A stretch of 64,000 nt of DNA from Vallitalea okinawensis. GTDB lineage: Bacteria > Bacillota > Clostridia > Lachnospirales > PQDH01. Every line of letters starts with the position of its first letter. The stretch's first letter is position 1. This document shows positions 61,625-64,000 of the stretch, piece after piece. The notes beneath the pieces are model-generated. The model had not been told where the DNA came from and did no database searches. It worked only from the letters and a program-made list of their open reading frames with translations. The DNA lies in contig NZ_PQDH01000007.1 in the NCBI RefSeq assembly GCF_002964605.1, forward strand, positions 1-64,000, given 5' to 3'. A program made the position numbers and the translations under genes.

Positions 61625-61700
61625 TCTTATTATATCATTACTTTTCACCATATCTATTGCATAAACTGTTAAGTATATTGCAATAACTGCTCTAGATTTT
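61625..61700. promoter_or_regulatory. second copy of AraC-type control region
   Basis: About 75 bases closely similar to 55470-55550: TATCATTACTTTT, then TTGCATAAACTG (61657-61668) and TTGCAATAACTG (61678-61689), again 21 bases apart. Unlike at araC, no TATAAT follows on the plus strand. It is 230 bases upstream of asd and just downstream of the MEMO-like gene. Confidence 0.6.
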
Positions 61701-61715
61701 ATACTGATTGACCTA

Positions 61716-62639
61716 TTAATTTCTTGTGTAGAAGAAAACAGAAAAATAACTCGTGGTTTCCTCCATACTAGGATCTTTTAATATAACAGCAGAATTATTA
61801 TGATCAACTATAGCACAGACAGGATCATTTTGCTCTAAAATCTTTATAAGAAGGGTTATGGCTGATGGGCAATCCATGTAATCATCATCCAATGTGATAA
61901 TTTGCTCCGTGTTCAATTCAGTTAAAAGCTGACTGGTTAATTGATCATTGTCATTTGCCTCTTCCAGAGTGAGGTAATGTGAGAAGTCCACCGAAGCTAA
62001 GTAAAAAACATTCTTTCCCTTACTTACTTCTTTAATTTTATCAGCTATTAATACTAAATCTTTTTGATCGAAGGTTTCTTTTAATATAATAGGTACAACT
62101 GTTACATCATCAAAAAAATAATCAATATAATTCATGTGGATATTAATGGAATGTTCATCTTTGAAGATTTCGTAAGCCCCTTGATCTATCTCAGGACGTT
62201 GCATCAACTCCATGATTATTTCTTCATCTGAAGACACTGTTCCAGAATAGGTACTAAAATTAAATAAGCCAACTTGACACCGCTCACCTCTCTTATAATG
62301 ATTCGGTCCAATGATGAATATAACCTCCGGCTCATTGACTTTAGCTAGAGAGCTATAAAAGTCTGCCATCATATAGGATGCTATGTCGTGGTGGGGTAAA
62401 ATTCCCCCCACCAAATGACTATCTGTTTCATAAGAAGATTGACGTGATACGGTTTTGTAAAAATTGTCGTGGGTTATAAAAGGTTTCGAATCAACGATCT
62501 GAAAAATTGGTTTGGATACGGTAATGACTTCTTCCTCCAATACTAAGACTGTTTTTGTTAATAGGATACTTATTACCGCTAAGCAGAGTAACTTTCTAAC
62601 GAATTTCCAAAATCTTTTGTTCATCATAGGCCATCTCAT
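61716..62639 (-). CDS. AmmeMemoRadiSam system protein B (MEMO1-like), membrane-anchored
   Basis: 307 residues. ATG at 62639 with AGAAGG 8 bases upstream. N-terminal hydrophobic anchor (KLLCLAVISILLTKTVLVL), then the MEMO1 fold: GGILPHHDIASYMMADFYSS, FIIGPNHYKRG, KDEHSINIHM, YLASVDFSHYL. Metal-binding His/Asp/Cys are similar to MEMO; the usual AmmA (AMMECR1) and radical-SAM partners are not in view. Starts overlap the previous large gene by about 40 bases, so it is co-transcribed with it. Confidence 0.82.
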   Translation of the reverse strand: MRWPMMNKRFWKFVRKLLCLAVISILLTKTVLVLEEEVITVSKPIFQIVDSKPFITHDNFYKTVSRQSSYETDSHLVGGILPHHDIASYMMADFYSSLAKVNEPEVIFIIGPNHYKRGERCQVGLFNFSTYSGTVSSDEEIIMELMQRPEIDQGAYEIFKDEHSINIHMNYIDYFFDDVTVVPIILKETFDQKDLVLIADKIKEVSKGKNVFYLASVDFSHYLTLEEANDNDQLTSQLLTELNTEQIITLDDDYMDCPSAITLLIKILEQNDPVCAIVDHNNSAVILKDPSMEETTSYFSVFFYTRN

Positions 62640-64000
62640 TTCCAATACCTTCTTTAACCACGATATAATCAGCTGTATACGTACCCTTTGTAACAGCTAG
62701 TGCATAATAGGTAAATGTTGCTGATCTGGTTTCTCCATTCTTCATATATCCATGAATATCTACTCCTCTACCAGCCGTCTTATAATAATCATAACTATTT
62801 GAACTAGGTCCTTTATCAAAATAGCTTAGACCAGCTGGTAATAAATCGTTTATTTCTAGATATCTAAATGGCTTATCTGCAGTCACTTGAATAATAATTT
62901 CAACACGATCTCCTACTTTAATTTGATTTTCTGAGATAGGTTTACCATCAACCTGATAGTTTCTTGTCACTGACAGATTATCGCTCTTACTTATATTTTC
63001 AACACTACCAATAAATTCACTAATAACTGTGATGTTACCTTCTATGTTCGTGAAAGCTATCTTCTCAGCTTCTTCTGGAAGTAGAGTCATTCTTAAACTA
63101 TCATTATAATCAAGGTTGACTTCTTTCATGATATCCTCTAATTTATATTGAAATGAGCTGACTTTTTTAGTGGGTTCTTTTTCTTCTAGGTATAGCATTT
63201 GGTATATTTGGGTTGGATAGTAATGATCCTTTCCCTTTTCCAGATAGGTATACATCTTATCTGCTTCCCCCATAAACCCTAATTTGATAGCTGCAATCAT
63301 CATGAGAGCTGTATACTCTCTAGGATACTGACCACCAAAATAAAGTTCTCCATTGCTCATCTCACCACTATTAGCAACCATTTCAGTGTATAGTTCCTTA
63401 GCTTTCATCAAATCTCCCAAATCAATAAGTGTTTCTAAAATGAATATCATTTCAAAACTTATGTCATCTGGTGAGACAATATTTGCCTCTAGTGCTTCAT
63501 AAGCCTCTAGTAAGACTGGCTCATCTAATAAAGCCAGTGCCCAAAGGCTAGCAAATTGTTCTTTAGATTCTGCATAAGCATTACTTTTTTCATAATTAAG
63601 TTTATTAACCATCTTTTCTTTCTTTTCTTCATCTTCCATGAACTTCTCAGATAAATCCGTCAGCAAAGCTGTTGCCGTTATATAGGGTGATGCACTTCCA
63701 TAAGTCATATCAGACAATATATCCGAAGCGAGGTACTCTTCATAATCATTGATAAACTCTAAGTCTAGATCCATTTGATAATGTTCATTTAAGTACTTTC
63801 CTGAACTATAGGCAGCTGCTAGATGATCACTTCTAGATGAATAACGCATATTATAAATAGCCATCAATTTAGAGTGATGATTTGCTGCTTCTCCATTGAA
63901 GAACGTAAGAGTCAGCGGATTATTGTTGGTGACAAAGTCCATTTCTTCATTGAGTAATTGTGTATCCATCATTTCAAAATAATGCATGGTTCCCTCAACT
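62596..64000 (-). CDS. C-terminal part of large extracellular alpha-2-macroglobulin-like protein
   Basis: At least 467 residues; the frame is still open at the right edge, so the N-terminal part lies outside. Helical repeats with YGSASPYITATALLTDL and YPREYTALMMIAAI, then a beta-sandwich (about 320-420: ISENQIKVGDRVEIIIQVTA, YLEINDLLPAGLSYFDKG, GVDIHGYMKNGETRSATFTY). The LPAGL strand and the terminal region are typical of bacterial alpha-2-macroglobulins and related large surface proteins. Probably membrane-anchored protease inhibitor or surface component. Shares an operon with the MEMO-like gene. Confidence 0.7.
   Translation of the reverse strand, partial: VEGTMHYFEMMDTQLLNEEMDFVTNNNPLTLTFFNGEAANHHSKLMAIYNMRYSSRSDHLAAAYSSGKYLNEHYQMDLDLEFINDYEEYLASDILSDMTYGSASPYITATALLTDLSEKFMEDEEKKEKMVNKLNYEKSNAYAESKEQFASLWALALLDEPVLLEAYEALEANIVSPDDISFEMIFILETLIDLGDLMKAKELYTEMVANSGEMSNGELYFGGQYPREYTALMMIAAIKLGFMGEADKMYTYLEKGKDHYYPTQIYQMLYLEEKEPTKKVSSFQYKLEDIMKEVNLDYNDSLRMTLLPEEAEKIAFTNIEGNITVISEFIGSVENISKSDNLSVTRNYQVDGKPISENQIKVGDRVEIIIQVTADKPFRYLEINDLLPAGLSYFDKGPSSNSYDYYKTAGRGVDIHGYMKNGETRSATFTYYALAVTKGTYTADYIVVKEGIGNEMAYDEQKILEIR

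Noticed and set aside
61423-61715. Lysine riboswitch or T-box before asd
   Set aside because: No recognisable conserved core; only AraC-type repeats and AT-rich sequence seen.

Overview
The window comes from a low-GC, endospore-forming Clostridia-type Firmicute. The signs are strong GGAGG-type ribosome binding sites with frequent TTG/GTG starts, a MurE ligase carrying the DNPR (meso-diaminopimelate) motif, a spore-coat-type manganese catalase, SLH-domain remnants, a tandem glycine riboswitch and strictly anaerobic metabolism. I cannot name the genus from sequence alone.

Left part (1-13.6 kb) is accessory DNA. It holds small unrecognised genes, two paralogous Cys-rich two-domain proteins behind near-perfect sigma-K-type promoters, a DUF4362-like protein with an in-frame 9-bp tandem repeat at its start, an alpha/beta hydrolase with a 33-bp repeat, and a gene graveyard (amidase/SLH, ssb and DUF805 fragments within 800 bp). 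Then follow three tandemly duplicated seven-bladed YVTN propeller genes with duplicated flanks, and a large serine recombinase in an operon with very small proteins. The recombinase lies directly beside a manganese catalase gene (cotJC-like) that lacks its 5' end. This geometry matches the skin-like intervening elements that interrupt sporulation genes and are excised during sporulation. I consider it the most interesting hypothesis in the window: 1-13.6 kb would be (part of) such an element, with the missing 5' end of the catalase beyond the left edge.

13.6-21 kb: two acetyltransferases, a ParB-like protein, an EFR1 flavodoxin-ferredoxin, then a ferrous iron operon (DtxR-type regulator, FeoA, FeoB, FeoB-associated protein) with two 18-bp palindromic iron boxes and an upstream promoter abutting a Fur-like box, and galE.

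21-42.4 kb: a continuous leftward purine degradation cluster: two three-subunit molybdenum hydroxylases, MocA cytidylyltransferase, XdhC-type maturation factor, a P-loop NTPase, hydantoinase, SsnA-like amidohydrolase, a ferredoxin-type dihydroorotate dehydrogenase relative, XRE-cupin regulator, adenine deaminase, two fold-type-II PLP enzymes, YgeY hydrolase and YgeW carbamoyltransferase. It resembles the anaerobic ygeXYW/ssnA/hyuA/xdhD urate pathway but seems to use different PLP and FMN enzymes. A highly structured, probably pseudoknotted element (37.4 kb) and a 112-bp inverted repeat (26.1 kb) sit inside it.

42.8-52.5 kb: lipA, lipB and gcvH behind a tandem glycine riboswitch, a hemerythrin protein, and an NAD-linked formate dehydrogenase set (fdhD, mobA, Cys-type fdhA, NuoF- and NuoE-like subunits). 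Together with the purine cluster this makes a purine to glycine/formate fermentation block: the molybdenum hydroxylases and formate dehydrogenase share molybdopterin supply, glycine is oxidised through the lipoylated H protein, and formate is linked to NAD(P)H/ferredoxin.

52.5-64 kb: metallo-hydrolase, murE, an AraC regulator whose control region is duplicated near asd, a DUF6440 protein, a BFD-like [2Fe-2S] protein, tldD/tldE protease genes, asd, a MEMO1-like protein, and the 3' part of a large extracellular protein running off the right end. One 50-77 bp repeated element occurs twice (42.8 and 52.8 kb), each time just after an intrinsic terminator. No tRNA, rRNA or CRISPR was seen.
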